Assembly (NCBI RefSeq): GCF_947039605.1
Contig: NZ_CAMQZG010000007.1
Coordinates: forward strand, 25,932-89,931
Direction of reading: 5' to 3'
From: an uncultured Clostridium sp.
GTDB lineage: Bacteria; Bacillota; Clostridia; Clostridiales; Clostridiaceae
Length of the DNA: 64,000 nucleotides
The notes under the pieces are model-generated. The model worked only from the letters and a program-made list of their open reading frames with translations, did not search any database and was not told where the DNA came from. Positions 56,817 through 64,000 of this stretch are shown here, one piece after another. The position numbers were made by a program, and so were the translations under genes. Position 1 is the stretch's first letter, and each line of letters starts with the position of its first letter.

Positions 56817-59135
56817 ATGAAAGAGGGCGTAAAAAGACTACCTCTTATACCATTAAGAGGCATGAGTGTCTTTCCTAGTATGATAACTTACTTTGATGTT
56901 GGTAGAAAAAAATCAGCAAGAGCTGTAGAAGAAGCTATGAATGCTACTTGTGAAATATTTTTAGTCCCACAAAAAAGTGATGAAACAGAGGATCCAAATA
57001 TAGATGATATTATAAAAATAGGTACTATTTGTGAAATAAAACAAGTAGTAAATCTTCCTGATGGGACAAAAAGAGTTTTAGTTGAAGGCCTTAATAGAGC
57101 AAGTATAATATCTATTGAGAACGAAGAAGAGTTGCTTTTTGGTGTTGTTGAGAAGGTTGAAGAAGATAATGTAAGTGATATTGAATTAGAAGCATTAATA
57201 AGAACTTTAAAAGAAGAATTTGTTCTATTTTTAAATCTTACAGGAGCACCTGTAAAAGAGCTGATTTCAAGTTTAGATGAAATTGAAAAAGCTAGTAAGG
57301 TAGTTGATATAATATCTTCTTACATAATTTTAGAAGAAAAAGATAAAAAAGAAATATTAGCATTATTATCAGTTAAAGAAAGAATTGAAAAAATGTTAGT
57401 TCATATTAAAGGTGAAAAAGAGATAATTTCACTTGAAAAAAAAATAAAAGCTAAAGTTACTAAAAAAGCTGATAAGGCTCAAAAAGAATATTATCTAAGA
57501 GAACAATTAAAAGCTATTCAAGAAGAACTTGGTGAGGGTGAAGAAGATAAAAAAGCAATCTTAGAATATGAGAAAAAAATTGCAAATAAAAAATTACCAT
57601 CAGAAGTTAGTACAAAGGCAAATTATGAATTAGCAAGATTAAAAAGCAATATTAGTAGCGGACAGGAAAGTGGTGTTATAAGAACATATTTGGACAATTT
57701 ACTTGATATTCCATGGGGAAAAAGTAAAAAAGAAATTATTGATATAAAGAAAGCTAAAGAAATTTTAAATGAAGATCATTATGGTCTTGTAGATGTAAAA
57801 GAGAGAATATTAGATTATTTAGCAGTTAAAAAGGTGAGCAAATCACTTAGAAGTCCGGTCATTTGTTTAGTTGGGCCACCAGGGGTTGGAAAAACATCAA
57901 TAGCATCAAGTATAGCCAAATCATTGAATAGAGATTTTGTAAGAGTATCACTTGGTGGAATAAAAGATGAATCAGAAATTAGAGGGCATAGAAAAACATA
58001 TGTTGGAGCAATGCCTGGTAGAATAATTGAATCAATAAAAAAATCAGGAAGTATGAATCCAGTATTTTTATTAGACGAAATAGATAAAATGTCAGCTGAG
58101 TATAAAGGTGATCCATATGCAGCTATGTTAGAGGTTTTAGATACTAATCAAAATAGTCAGTTTAGAGATCATTACTTAGAGCTAGATGCAGATTTAAGCA
58201 AGGTAACATTTGTTGCAACTGCAAATACTCTAGATACAATTCCAAGACCACTTCTTGATAGGATGGAAATAATAGATGTTTCGGGTTATACTTATGAAGA
58301 AAAGTTTAATATAGCTAAAAAATATTTAGTTCCAAAAGTTTTAAAAGAACATGGTGTTGATAGTAGTATTATTAAAATATCAGATTCAGTGGTGAAAGAA
58401 ATAGTAAACTATTATACTAGGGAATCGGGTGTTAGAGAGCTAGATAGGGTACTAGCTAAGCTTGTCAGAAAAGCAATGAGAGCATTAGTTGAAGCTAATA
58501 AAAAATCTTTGAGCATAAGTGTTAATATGATAGAAAAATATTTAGGTAGTAGATTATACTCATATGATATTGTTTCTGATAGTAAAGTTGGAGTTGTTAT
58601 GGGACTTGCATGGACTGCATATGGTGGTGATACATTACCAGTGGAAGTGAACGTAATGGATGGTACAGGAAAGCTTGAACTTACAGGAAAGCTTGGTGAT
58701 GTAATGAAAGAGTCAGCAAAAGCATCATATAGCTTAGTAAGAAGTAATTGTGAAAAATTTGGAATTGAGAATAAAGATTTTTATAAAAATAAAGATATAC
58801 ATATTCATGTTCCAGAGGGTGCAGTTCCAAAAGATGGTCCATCAGCAGGTGTAACAATGACTACAGCACTAGTTTCAGCATTATCTAATAAACCTGTAAA
58901 AGGTGACGTAGCTATGACTGGAGAGATAACTTTAACAGGAAGAGTGTTACCAATAGGTGGATTAAAAGAAAAATGTTTAGCAGCGAATAGAATAGGGATA
59001 AAAACTATAATTATTCCAAATGCTAATAAAAAAGATTTAAAAGATATACCCAAAAATATAAAATCAAAATTAAATATAATAATAGCAAAAGAAATAGAGG
59101 ATGTACTTAAAAGTGCATTAGTAGTAGGAGAGTAA
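56817..59135 (+). CDS. lon: ATP-dependent protease LonA
   Basis: A cytoplasmic AAA+ protease that degrades misfolded and regulatory proteins. The 772-residue protein has the N-terminal substrate domain ([14 protein letters not shown] at the start), Walker [10 protein letters not shown] (about 352-360), FLLDEIDKM and the protease domain with Ser676 in [11 protein letters not shown] and its Lys in the following GGLKEK. The second, LonB-type gene that often precedes it in clostridia is absent. The next gene starts two bases after its stop. Confidence 0.98.
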   Translation: MKEGVKRLPLIPLRGMSVFPSMITYFDVGRKKSARAVEEAMNATCEIFLVPQKSDETEDPNIDDIIKIGTICEIKQVVNLPDGTKRVLVEGLNRASIISIENEEELLFGVVEKVEEDNVSDIELEALIRTLKEEFVLFLNLTGAPVKELISSLDEIEKASKVVDIISSYIILEEKDKKEILALLSVKERIEKMLVHIKGEKEIISLEKKIKAKVTKKADKAQKEYYLREQLKAIQEELGEGEEDKKAILEYEKKIANKKLPSEVSTKANYELARLKSNISSGQESGVIRTYLDNLLDIPWGKSKKEIIDIKKAKEILNEDHYGLVDVKERILDYLAVKKVSKSLRSPVICLVGPPGVGKTSIASSIAKSLNRDFVRVSLGGIKDESEIRGHRKTYVGAMPGRIIESIKKSGSMNPVFLLDEIDKMSAEYKGDPYAAMLEVLDTNQNSQFRDHYLELDADLSKVTFVATANTLDTIPRPLLDRMEIIDVSGYTYEEKFNIAKKYLVPKVLKEHGVDSSIIKISDSVVKEIVNYYTRESGVRELDRVLAKLVRKAMRALVEANKKSLSISVNMIEKYLGSRLYSYDIVSDSKVGVVMGLAWTAYGGDTLPVEVNVMDGTGKLELTGKLGDVMKESAKASYSLVRSNCEKFGIENKDFYKNKDIHIHVPEGAVPKDGPSAGVTMTTALVSALSNKPVKGDVAMTGEITLTGRVLPIGGLKEKCLAANRIGIKTIIIPNANKKDLKDIPKNIKSKLNIIIAKEIEDVLKSALVVGE

Positions 59136-59137
59136 AT

Positions 59138-59728
59138 ATGAAAATTAATACATCAGAATTTGTCACTTCAGCAGTGAAGAAGCATCAATATCCAGAAACA
59201 GGTCTTTTAGAAGTTGCATTTGTTGGTAGATCAAATGTTGGGAAATCATCAATAATAAATGCACTTACAAATAGAAGAGGACTTGCTAAGGTCAGTCAAA
59301 CACCAGGAAAAACTAAACTTATAAACTTCTTTATATTAAATGATGAATTTTATTTAGTTGACTTACCAGGATACGGATATGCTAAGGTATCTAAAACTGA
59401 AAAAGAAAGTTGGGGTCAAACAATAGAAAATTATTTAGTAGAGAGAGAGCCATTAAAGAGAGTTATTCTTTTAGTAGATTGTAGACGTAAGCCTAATGAG
59501 GATGATATCCTTATGTATAATTGGATTAAACATTATGGTTATGATTGTAAAGTTGTATCAACAAAGAGAGATAAAATATCTAATAATGATGCACCAAAAG
59601 CAGAAAAGCTAATAAGAGAAACTTTAGGTATGCCTAAAGACGAAGAGTTATTATTCTTCTCAGCTCTTAATAAAAAAGGAAAAGAAGAAATAATAGATAA
59701 AATATTTAGTGATATAGAAGAAATTTAA
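59138..59728 (+). CDS. ysxC: Ribosome biogenesis GTPase YsxC/EngB
   Basis: An essential GTPase of 50S assembly. The 196-residue protein shows G1 GRSNVGKSS (about 30-38), G2-region [12 protein letters not shown]3 [11 protein letters not shown] (about 75-85) and G4-region TKRDK. It lies two bases after lon, the usual pair, and ends in a strong terminator. Confidence 0.97.
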   Translation: MKINTSEFVTSAVKKHQYPETGLLEVAFVGRSNVGKSSIINALTNRRGLAKVSQTPGKTKLINFFILNDEFYLVDLPGYGYAKVSKTEKESWGQTIENYLVEREPLKRVILLVDCRRKPNEDDILMYNWIKHYGYDCKVVSTKRDKISNNDAPKAEKLIRETLGMPKDEELLFFSALNKKGKEEIIDKIFSDIEEI

Positions 59729-59732
59729 TATT

Positions 59733-59770
59733 AAAAAAGAACGAAAAAAATTTTTCGTTCTTTTTTTTAT
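59733..59770 (+). terminator. Terminator after ysxC
   Basis: AAAAAAGAACGAAAAA and TTTTTCGTTCTTTTTT arms. Confidence 0.92.
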
Positions 59771-59853
59771 TTTTAGTGTCAAAAATAAGGAAAGGGAATA
59801 GTATATACTATAAAACAAAACAAAATAAAACAAAATACGAGGAGGATAAACTC

Positions 59854-60192
59854 ATGGAATTAAATGAAATTCTTAACGGAGTAAATAACGAAGGAAATTG
59901 TGGTTGTAACTTGCCAAGAAATTGTGGATGTAACAACGGGTGTAACAATGGATGCAATAACAGATGCAACAATGGATGTAACAATGGCGGAATAGACAGT
60001 ATACTATTATTATTATTATTAGGTGGCGGAAACTGTGGTGGAAATATTTTAGGCGGTGGAAACTGTTGTCATAGTAAATCATCTAAAAAACATCACTGTG
60101 GATGTGGTAATGGGAACAACAACTTAACATCACTAATATTTTTATTATATTTATGTAATGGAAACAATAACAACAATAGAGGTTTCTGTTAG
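59854..60192 (+). CDS. Cys/Asn/Gly-rich repeat protein
   Basis: A 112-residue protein from the ATG at 59854, after GAGGAGG. After a short acidic start it has repeated CNNG units (about 28-47), a hydrophobic stretch with LLLLLLGGG, a CCHSKSSKKHHCGCG metal-like patch, then an Asn-rich end. It has no signal peptide. The composition recalls spore-coat or other structural Cys-rich proteins; function is not known. Low complexity gives little family evidence. Confidence 0.6.
   Translation: MELNEILNGVNNEGNCGCNLPRNCGCNNGCNNGCNNRCNNGCNNGGIDSILLLLLLGGGNCGGNILGGGNCCHSKSSKKHHCGCGNGNNNLTSLIFLLYLCNGNNNNNRGFC
59926..59991 (+). repeat. Short tandem repeats encoding CNNG units
   Basis: About five imperfect copies of a 12-base unit of the form TGTAACAATGGA encode alternating Cys-Asn-Asn-Gly or Arg. 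They are in frame with the gene above. Confidence 0.75.
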
Positions 60193-60341
60193 TAATTACT
60201 AAAAAAGAATATACCCAGTAGTAATAGAAAAGTGCTAGACTACTAATTTAATCTTATTACTTTTTTATGATAAAAAAGTAAAGATGGAGGGCTTAAAGCC
60301 CTCCAAAAAAATAAACTAATACATAAGGGGTGGAAGCTTGT

Positions 60342-60800
60342 ATGTCAAAAAAGAAGCATAGAGATAAAAAAAACAATGAGAATAATGGTGGGTTTGGAAT
60401 CAATCCTCAGATAATGGAAATGTTAAAAGGTAGTAATATAGATATGAATAAAATATCTTCTATAATGGGAGCTATGAATCAGGATGGCTTTGATATTAAT
60501 AGTTTAGCAGGAGTACTTCAAAATAATAGTGGATTAAATATGCCTAATTCAAATAATTCGCAAATGGATTTTGGAAATATAAAATCTATGCTAAATAATA
60601 TGGATATAAATAATAATAGTGTTTTAGGGAATAACAACAATTTTAATAATAACCCTAATAATGGTAATTTTAACAATAATTATGGAACAGATGAAAATAT
60701 AGAAATGTTACTTATCATAAAAAGTGTTGTTAATCCTAAAAAAGCAAGATTTTTAGAACGAGTTATAGAAATGTACAAAAATGGTGAAATAGAATATTAA
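60342..60800 (+). CDS. Asn-rich hypothetical protein with a conserved C-terminus
   Basis: A 152-residue protein from the ATG at 60342, after AAGGGG; a GTG at 60330 is inside the ribosome binding site region. A basic N-terminus (KKKHRDKKN) leads to an Asn/Gly/Met-rich middle (about 15-115) and a compact helical end (about 118-152, with MLLIIKSVVNPKKARFLERVIEMY). Function unknown; it follows the Cys/Asn-rich gene and may share its role. Confidence 0.55.
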   Translation: MSKKKHRDKKNNENNGGFGINPQIMEMLKGSNIDMNKISSIMGAMNQDGFDINSLAGVLQNNSGLNMPNSNNSQMDFGNIKSMLNNMDINNNSVLGNNNNFNNNPNNGNFNNNYGTDENIEMLLIIKSVVNPKKARFLERVIEMYKNGEIEY

Positions 60801-60821
60801 AATTATATAAGCATCCATCTT

Positions 60822-60851
60822 AAGGTCACTTTAATTAGTGATCTTTTTTAC
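60822..60851 (+). terminator. Terminator after the Asn-rich gene
   Basis: AAGGTCACT and AGTGATCTT arms with a G-U pair and a T run; it overlaps the end of the minus-strand gene. Confidence 0.8.
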
Positions 60852-61739
60852 TTTAAGATTATTAATTAAAAATTTATTATCTATTTTTCCAAGAGAAACA
60901 TTAAGTTCTAAAAGTGAAATTTCTCTAGATTCAATTGAATCAGCTTTAATACGTATTTTCCAATTTAAATTAGTTATAGAGCCATCTAAATTCCAAGCAG
61001 TATCAAGAAAAAAACAATCAAGCAATGAAAAATTATATTCGGATTTATCTAGTGAATCTAATTCATTATATGTACTTTGGGGCGTATTTTCAAAAAAAAT
61101 ATTACCAATAGGTGTATCTGTTGCTATATAAGTAATTAAATTATTAATAGTAGAGATTCCAGGGATTTCAATATCATCATAAGATATATTTTTAGGTGTT
61201 GAATTTAATAGCATATGTTTTTGTAATGTTTCATCTATATTATCTAGGTCAAATGAAATATATTTAGGTGATTTTGTATTTTTAGAATCTAATATACCTA
61301 AAGAATTATTGGTTGAACAGAATATATCTTTAAATTCATTATCAGAAAATGTATATATATGTTGAATAGGACTTCCCTCATCAAAAGACTGTATAAATAT
61401 TTCTGGTAAGTTATCTCTTGAAATATCATTAATGTTAAGTTGTAGTGGTGCGAATTCATAGTAATTTCCAAGTGTATTCAAAGGTTGTTTTTCATTTAAA
61501 AAGAAAGTTTTATTATTAATACTTATTTCAATATAATATTTATTATCTTTTGCAGTAATATAAATAAGGTCCTTAGAGTTATCGCCATTTAAGTCATATT
61601 TTACAGTTTTAGAAGTTGTAGGCAATGCCATAGTTGGAACTATTGACGGGCCAAAAAATTTACTTTTATAAAATAATATTAATACACCTATTATAAAAAA
61701 AGTATATGAAAATATTTTTAAATATTTTTTAAAGTTCAT
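60831..61739 (-). CDS. Membrane-anchored hypothetical protein with a VCBS/FG-GAP-like segment
   Basis: A 302-residue protein with a basic N-terminus, one membrane helix (about 9-25) and a large extracytoplasmic domain. YDLNGDNSKDLIYI (about 48-61) resembles the calcium-binding DxDxDG-like repeat of FG-GAP proteins. The rest is beta-rich without a recognised family. Divergent and separated from perR by a terminator. Confidence 0.55.
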   Translation of the reverse strand: MNFKKYLKIFSYTFFIIGVLILFYKSKFFGPSIVPTMALPTTSKTVKYDLNGDNSKDLIYITAKDNKYYIEISINNKTFFLNEKQPLNTLGNYYEFAPLQLNINDISRDNLPEIFIQSFDEGSPIQHIYTFSDNEFKDIFCSTNNSLGILDSKNTKSPKYISFDLDNIDETLQKHMLLNSTPKNISYDDIEIPGISTINNLITYIATDTPIGNIFFENTPQSTYNELDSLDKSEYNFSLLDCFFLDTAWNLDGSITNLNWKIRIKADSIESREISLLELNVSLGKIDNKFLINNLKVKKITN

Positions 61740-61806
61740 AATAATTCACCTCAGTTTAAGTATATGTAATATAAACTTAAACATTCATAAATTATTATGT
61801 AAATAA

Positions 61807-61839
61807 AAAAGCCATATAGAAATTTAATCTATATGGCTT
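61807..61839 (-). terminator. Terminator of perR
   Basis: On the minus strand, AAGCCATATAGA and TCTATATGGCTT arms are followed by a T run. Confidence 0.88.
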
Positions 61840-61847
61840 GCCTATAA

Positions 61848-62279
61848 TTATTCATTGCTTTCATGTGTGCATTTATCACATATTCCATAAAAGAATAATT
61901 TGCGATTTAATATTTTAAAGTTAGATAATTTCTCAGCTTCTCTATCTAAAGCATTTAGATCAATTCCATGGAAATCTTCAACTTTTGAACAGTTTATACA
62001 TTGTACATGTGCATGGTCTGATAAGTTAGAGTCATATCTAAAGTTACCTTCACCAACATTAAATTCATTTATTAAATCTACTTCTACTAAAGTTTTTAAT
62101 GCTTTATAGACAGTAGCTAGGCTCATAGTTGGGTAGTTTTCTTGTAATGCTTTATAGATAACCTCCGCAGATGGATGATCACAAGTACTTTGTAGATACT
62201 TATAAACAGCGATTCTTTGTGGTGTTAATTTTAGTTTTTTTTCTCTGAATATTTTTGTTATATTCTCCATTTTAAACAT
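61848..62279 (-). CDS. perR: Fur-family regulator, PerR type
   Basis: A 143-residue metal-dependent repressor. The winged helix is at about 10-80 (LTPQRIAVYKYL, MSLATVYKALKTLVE). The PerR-type metal ligands appear as DHPSAE, FRYDSN, SDHAHVQC and DFHGID, and the structural zinc site as CINC plus CDKC. In PerR the His ligands sense peroxide by metal-catalysed oxidation. Fur or Zur cannot be fully excluded, but the Asp ligands favour PerR. Confidence 0.85.
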   Translation of the reverse strand: MFKMENITKIFREKKLKLTPQRIAVYKYLQSTCDHPSAEVIYKALQENYPTMSLATVYKALKTLVEVDLINEFNVGEGNFRYDSNLSDHAHVQCINCSKVEDFHGIDLNALDREAEKLSNFKILNRKLFFYGICDKCTHESNE

Positions 62280-62313
62280 CCTCTCACATTTTATTAATAT
62301 TTCTCTTATCTTA

Positions 62314-62342
62314 ATTCTATAATAGAAGATAATCTATGTCAA
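62314..62342 (-). promoter_or_regulatory. Promoter of perR
   Basis: On the minus strand TTGACA (62337-62342), 17-base spacer and TAGAAT (62314-62319). Confidence 0.7.
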
Positions 62343-62354
62343 TTAGTATTTATT

Positions 62355-62378
62355 AAAAAATAATAATTATTATTTTTT
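62355..62378. promoter_or_regulatory. Candidate PerR/Fur-type operator
   Basis: A perfect 24-base palindrome with halves AAAAAATAATAA and TTATTATTTTTT lies just upstream of the perR promoter. A 15-base window from 62361 matches the PerR box TTATAATNATTATAA at 11 of 14 fixed positions. The AT background lowers the weight of this match. Confidence 0.4.
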
Positions 62379-62600
62379 AAATAGTATGAAAATTTGATAT
62401 ATTCTATAAAAAGGAATGTATTAAGGAGTATATCATAAAAAAGTATATTAATTACTAACAAATATTTAATAAATTAAAAATGTATATTATTTGAAATAAA
62501 GGAAGAAATATGGTATAATAAGGTAAGAGATAAAATATTTAATTTACTAAACTTTAAGGGGGTGAAATTACAAAGTTCAAAATGAATTTTGTAAGCAATT
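62379..62600 (+). other. AT-rich intergenic region upstream of the 106-residue gene
   Basis: With the perR side, the gap is 321 bases. It has no full gene. It holds a TATAAT-like stretch near 62514, a ribosome binding site (62556-62564), a hairpin (62571-62591), and an 8-codon frame MNFVSNYV (62581-62607) that overlaps the next start. Confidence 0.5.
62571..62591 (+). promoter_or_regulatory. Hairpin between ribosome binding site and start codon
   Basis: CAAAGUUCA (62571-62579) and UGAAUUUUG (62583-62591) form nine pairs, including one G-U, with an AAA loop. It lies between AAGGGGGTG (62556-62564) and the ATG at 62601. Confidence 0.5.
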
Positions 62601-62921
62601 ATGTCTAAGTATAAAGTAGGAGATGAACTTTTTATAATTAATGATCCAATAAAAGAAGAGCAAAGGTTAAAAGCAATGAGTAAATTAACAATAGAAGAAG
62701 ACTATGCAACATTAAGTTGGGGAGTAAAAGTAATAAAGATAGAATATGATAAACCAAATGTTACATTAACGTATAAGAATGCAAAGGGCGAAACTCATAA
62801 AGTTTTTGCTATTTGTACAGATATAGAAAATTTTGATACTGAAAAAGTTTTAGAAAAAGCTTTGTTAAAGGCATTTCAAAATGAATTAATAGAACTAACA
62901 GTATTAAAGAATTCAAGATAA
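62601..62921 (+). CDS. Hypothetical protein
   Basis: A 106-residue acidic soluble protein I do not recognise. It looks like a small beta-barrel followed by helices: KVGDELFIINDP at the start, a WGVKVIKIEYDKPNVTLTYKN strand region, and a helical end. No ribosome binding site lies at normal distance; the nearest strong one is 36 bases upstream, with a hairpin in the gap. A terminator follows. Confidence 0.55.
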   Translation: MSKYKVGDELFIINDPIKEEQRLKAMSKLTIEEDYATLSWGVKVIKIEYDKPNVTLTYKNAKGETHKVFAICTDIENFDTEKVLEKALLKAFQNELIELTVLKNSR

Positions 62922-62948
62922 AGCTGAGTTATAACTCAGTTTTTTTCA
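62920..62948 (+). terminator. Terminator after the 106-residue gene
   Basis: CTGAGTTATAACTCAG palindrome followed by seven Ts. Confidence 0.92.
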
Positions 62949-62961
62949 TATAGGGGGAAGG

Positions 62962-63546
62962 ATGGATAGTTATATAGCAAGACAGCCTATTTTTAACAAG
63001 AATAGAGAGATAGTAGCATATGAGTTGTTATTTAGGAAGGATCAAGAAAACTTTTTTAAAAAAGATACAGTTAATTATACAGAAAAACTATTATCAAATA
63101 TTGAAAAAGCTGGGATTGATAATGTATTAGAAAGTAAAATTGGTTTTATTAATTTTAGTGAGGATAATATATTAGAGAATTTAGCAGGGTCTATTAATAA
63201 AAGTAAGTTTATAATAGAAATTTTAGAGGATGTTGAATTTAATGAAGATGTTATTAGAAATTGTAAAGAACTAAAAAAGCAAGGATACATAATAGCGATT
63301 GATGATTTAGTTGTTGGAAAAGATATATCTAAGGTAATAAAATATATAGATATAATTAAAGTAGATTTTATTTTAAATAATAAACATGAAAGAATTGAAA
63401 TTTTTGAAAAATATAAATCATTAGAAAAAATTCTTTTAGCAGAAAAAATAGAAACACTAAATGATTATATAGAAGCTGTAGAACGAGGATATGATTTATT
63501 TCAAGGTTTTTATTTTAGTAAGCCAAGTTTAATAAAAAAAATATGA
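62962..63546 (+). CDS. EAL-domain protein of the YuxH type without HDOD domain
   Basis: A 194-residue protein beginning YIARQPIFNKNREIVAYELLFR, the typical start of EAL-HDOD signalling proteins. Catalytic-type residues seem kept: Glu in YELLFR, Asn in INFS, Glu in IEILED, Asp pair in IDDLVVG, Lys in IIKVD, Glu in LAEKIET and Gln in FQGFYFSKP. It ends at the close of the EAL domain, whereas family members are usually about 400 residues with a C-terminal HDOD. No HDOD remnant follows. It may hydrolyse or bind cyclic di-GMP. Confidence 0.75.
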   Translation: MDSYIARQPIFNKNREIVAYELLFRKDQENFFKKDTVNYTEKLLSNIEKAGIDNVLESKIGFINFSEDNILENLAGSINKSKFIIEILEDVEFNEDVIRNCKELKKQGYIIAIDDLVVGKDISKVIKYIDIIKVDFILNNKHERIEIFEKYKSLEKILLAEKIETLNDYIEAVERGYDLFQGFYFSKPSLIKKI

Positions 63547-63588
63547 TATAAAAATGAATATTTTATAATTTTAAAATATGAAGTTAAA

Positions 63589-63628
63589 ATTTTAGCAATA
63601 ATTCTAATTTGTGGATTATTGCTAAAAC
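63589..63628 (+). terminator. Hairpin after the EAL gene
   Basis: TTTTAGCAATAAT and ATTATTGCTAAAA arms with a 10-base loop. The T run after it is short, so termination is likely but not certain. Confidence 0.65.
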
Positions 63629-63779
63629 TTTAATTACTGTAAAGTTATTTAATTAATTATCAACTTTATTTTGGTAATATAGAGATAAAATGTAAAATTT
63701 TCAAGAAAAAACTTCCTAAAAGTTATTTTTTGAAATATACTGTAAATATATACATTAAGAGGTTTGGGGGAGAGAGTTT

Positions 63780-63920
63780 ATGGAGAGGTGTCCTTTTTGG
63801 TCAAGCAATAATAAATTAGAAACATGCGATAAAGAATGCCCAATGTCTAAGTCAGAAGAAGGTTGTATATTTCAATTATTTTATTTAGATAGTTTAATAT
63901 CAGATGAAAAAGAAGATTAA
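63780..63920 (+). CDS. 46-residue Cys-rich protein
   Basis: The ATG at 63780 follows GGGGGAGAG. The 46-residue product has four cysteines in CPFWSSNN, CDKECPM and GCIF. It is acidic at the C-terminus and has no signal peptide. The Cys pattern looks like a small metal-binding protein; I recall similar short proteins in clostridia but cannot name a function. A perfect palindromic terminator follows. Confidence 0.6.
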   Translation: MERCPFWSSNNKLETCDKECPMSKSEEGCIFQLFYLDSLISDEKED

Positions 63921-63924
63921 ATAT

Positions 63925-63948
63925 AAGAACTAGTTTAAACTAGTTCTT
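63925..63948 (+). terminator. Perfect palindromic terminator
   Basis: AAGAACTAGTTT and AAACTAGTTCTT meet without a loop, then TC. Confidence 0.8.
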
Positions 63949-63960
63949 TCAGATTGTAGA

Positions 63961-64000
63961 CAAAAGGTACATTTCTAAAATATAGAAATGTACCTTTTTC
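63961..64000. terminator. Hairpin at the window edge
   Basis: AAAAGGTACATTTCT and AGAAATGTACCTTTTT arms. It probably ends a gene coming from beyond the window on the minus strand, or serves both sides. Confidence 0.7.

Noticed and set aside
59926..59991. Tandem repeats as a CRISPR array
   Set aside because: Units of 12 bases without spacers, in frame with a protein-coding gene.
60285..60303. GGAGGGC/GCCCTCC dyad as a plus-strand terminator
   Set aside because: It is followed by As, not Ts, on the plus strand; on the minus strand the T run is poor. Role left open.
62305..62325. PerR box overlapping the perR -10 region
   Set aside because: The match to the consensus falls apart after the first half-site.

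Overview
The window looks like a chromosomal segment of a low-GC, spore-forming anaerobic Firmicute, most likely Clostridium sensu stricto or a close relative. This rests on very AT-rich DNA, AGGAGG-type ribosome binding sites, clostridial gene orders (truB-ribF-rpsO-pnp; tig-clpP-clpX-lon-ysxC; pyrB-I-C-F-K-D-E; hisZ-G-D-C-B-A-F-I-E), a PyrK/PyrD dihydroorotate dehydrogenase, pyruvate formate-lyase with its activase, and sporulation-associated YlmC/YmxH and TepA homologues. Genus is inferred; species cannot be read. There are no rRNA or tRNA genes, prophage, intact insertion sequence or CRISPR array.

Layout. 1-9.97 kb: end of an nrnA-like gene, truB, ribF, rpsO (own promoter and structured leader), pnp, ylmC, aspartokinase, tepA and an ftsK/spoIIIE translocase. 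10.1-15.2 kb: pgsA, rny behind a folded leader, an aminotransferase, HPr, and a cytoplasmic beta-lactamase-like protein that has lost its catalytic serine. 15.2-20.9 kb: a complete pyrimidine operon behind a PyrR-type attenuator, in which pyrI is only a 50-residue zinc domain. 21.4-24.5 kb: pflB and pflA with a candidate CcpA (cre) site upstream. 24.7-27.8 kb: PepT-like peptidase, AIM24-family protein and a PAP2/haloperoxidase-like protein. 27.8-34.7 kb: a histidine operon that lacks hisH.

34.9-44.9 kb is more accessory: a PrmA-like methyltransferase, a YgjP-like metallopeptidase, flavin reductase, small membrane proteins, a TetR regulator, an M16C peptidase and a PHP phosphatase. The TetR-M16C gap holds a relic resembling a TnpB-element end plus a long, well-paired hairpin. 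45.0-49.3 kb is an envelope cluster: TcaA-like protein, two tandem membrane-anchored proteins that look like divergent Mrr-type nuclease folds, and a coiled-coil M23 peptidase. 49.3-53.1 kb: deoD, a DEAD-box helicase with an Arg/Ser/Asp repeat tail, and a membrane protein. 53.3-59.7 kb: tig, clpP, clpX, lon and ysxC. 59.8-64.0 kb: Cys/Asn/Gly-rich and Asn-rich proteins, PerR, an EAL protein without its usual partner domain, and a 46-residue Cys-rich protein.

The blocks join into housekeeping themes: RNA turnover (pnp, rny, helicase), protein quality control (tig, clpPX, lon, M16C), and pyrimidine and histidine biosynthesis. HPr with His15 and Ser46 plus a cre-like site before pflB suggests carbon control of mixed-acid fermentation. 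Most genes end in strong hairpin terminators, several shared by convergent genes and built into coding ends. The least explained parts are the zinc-only PyrI, the missing hisH, the twin membrane-anchored nuclease-like genes and the structured element at 40.96-41.04 kb.
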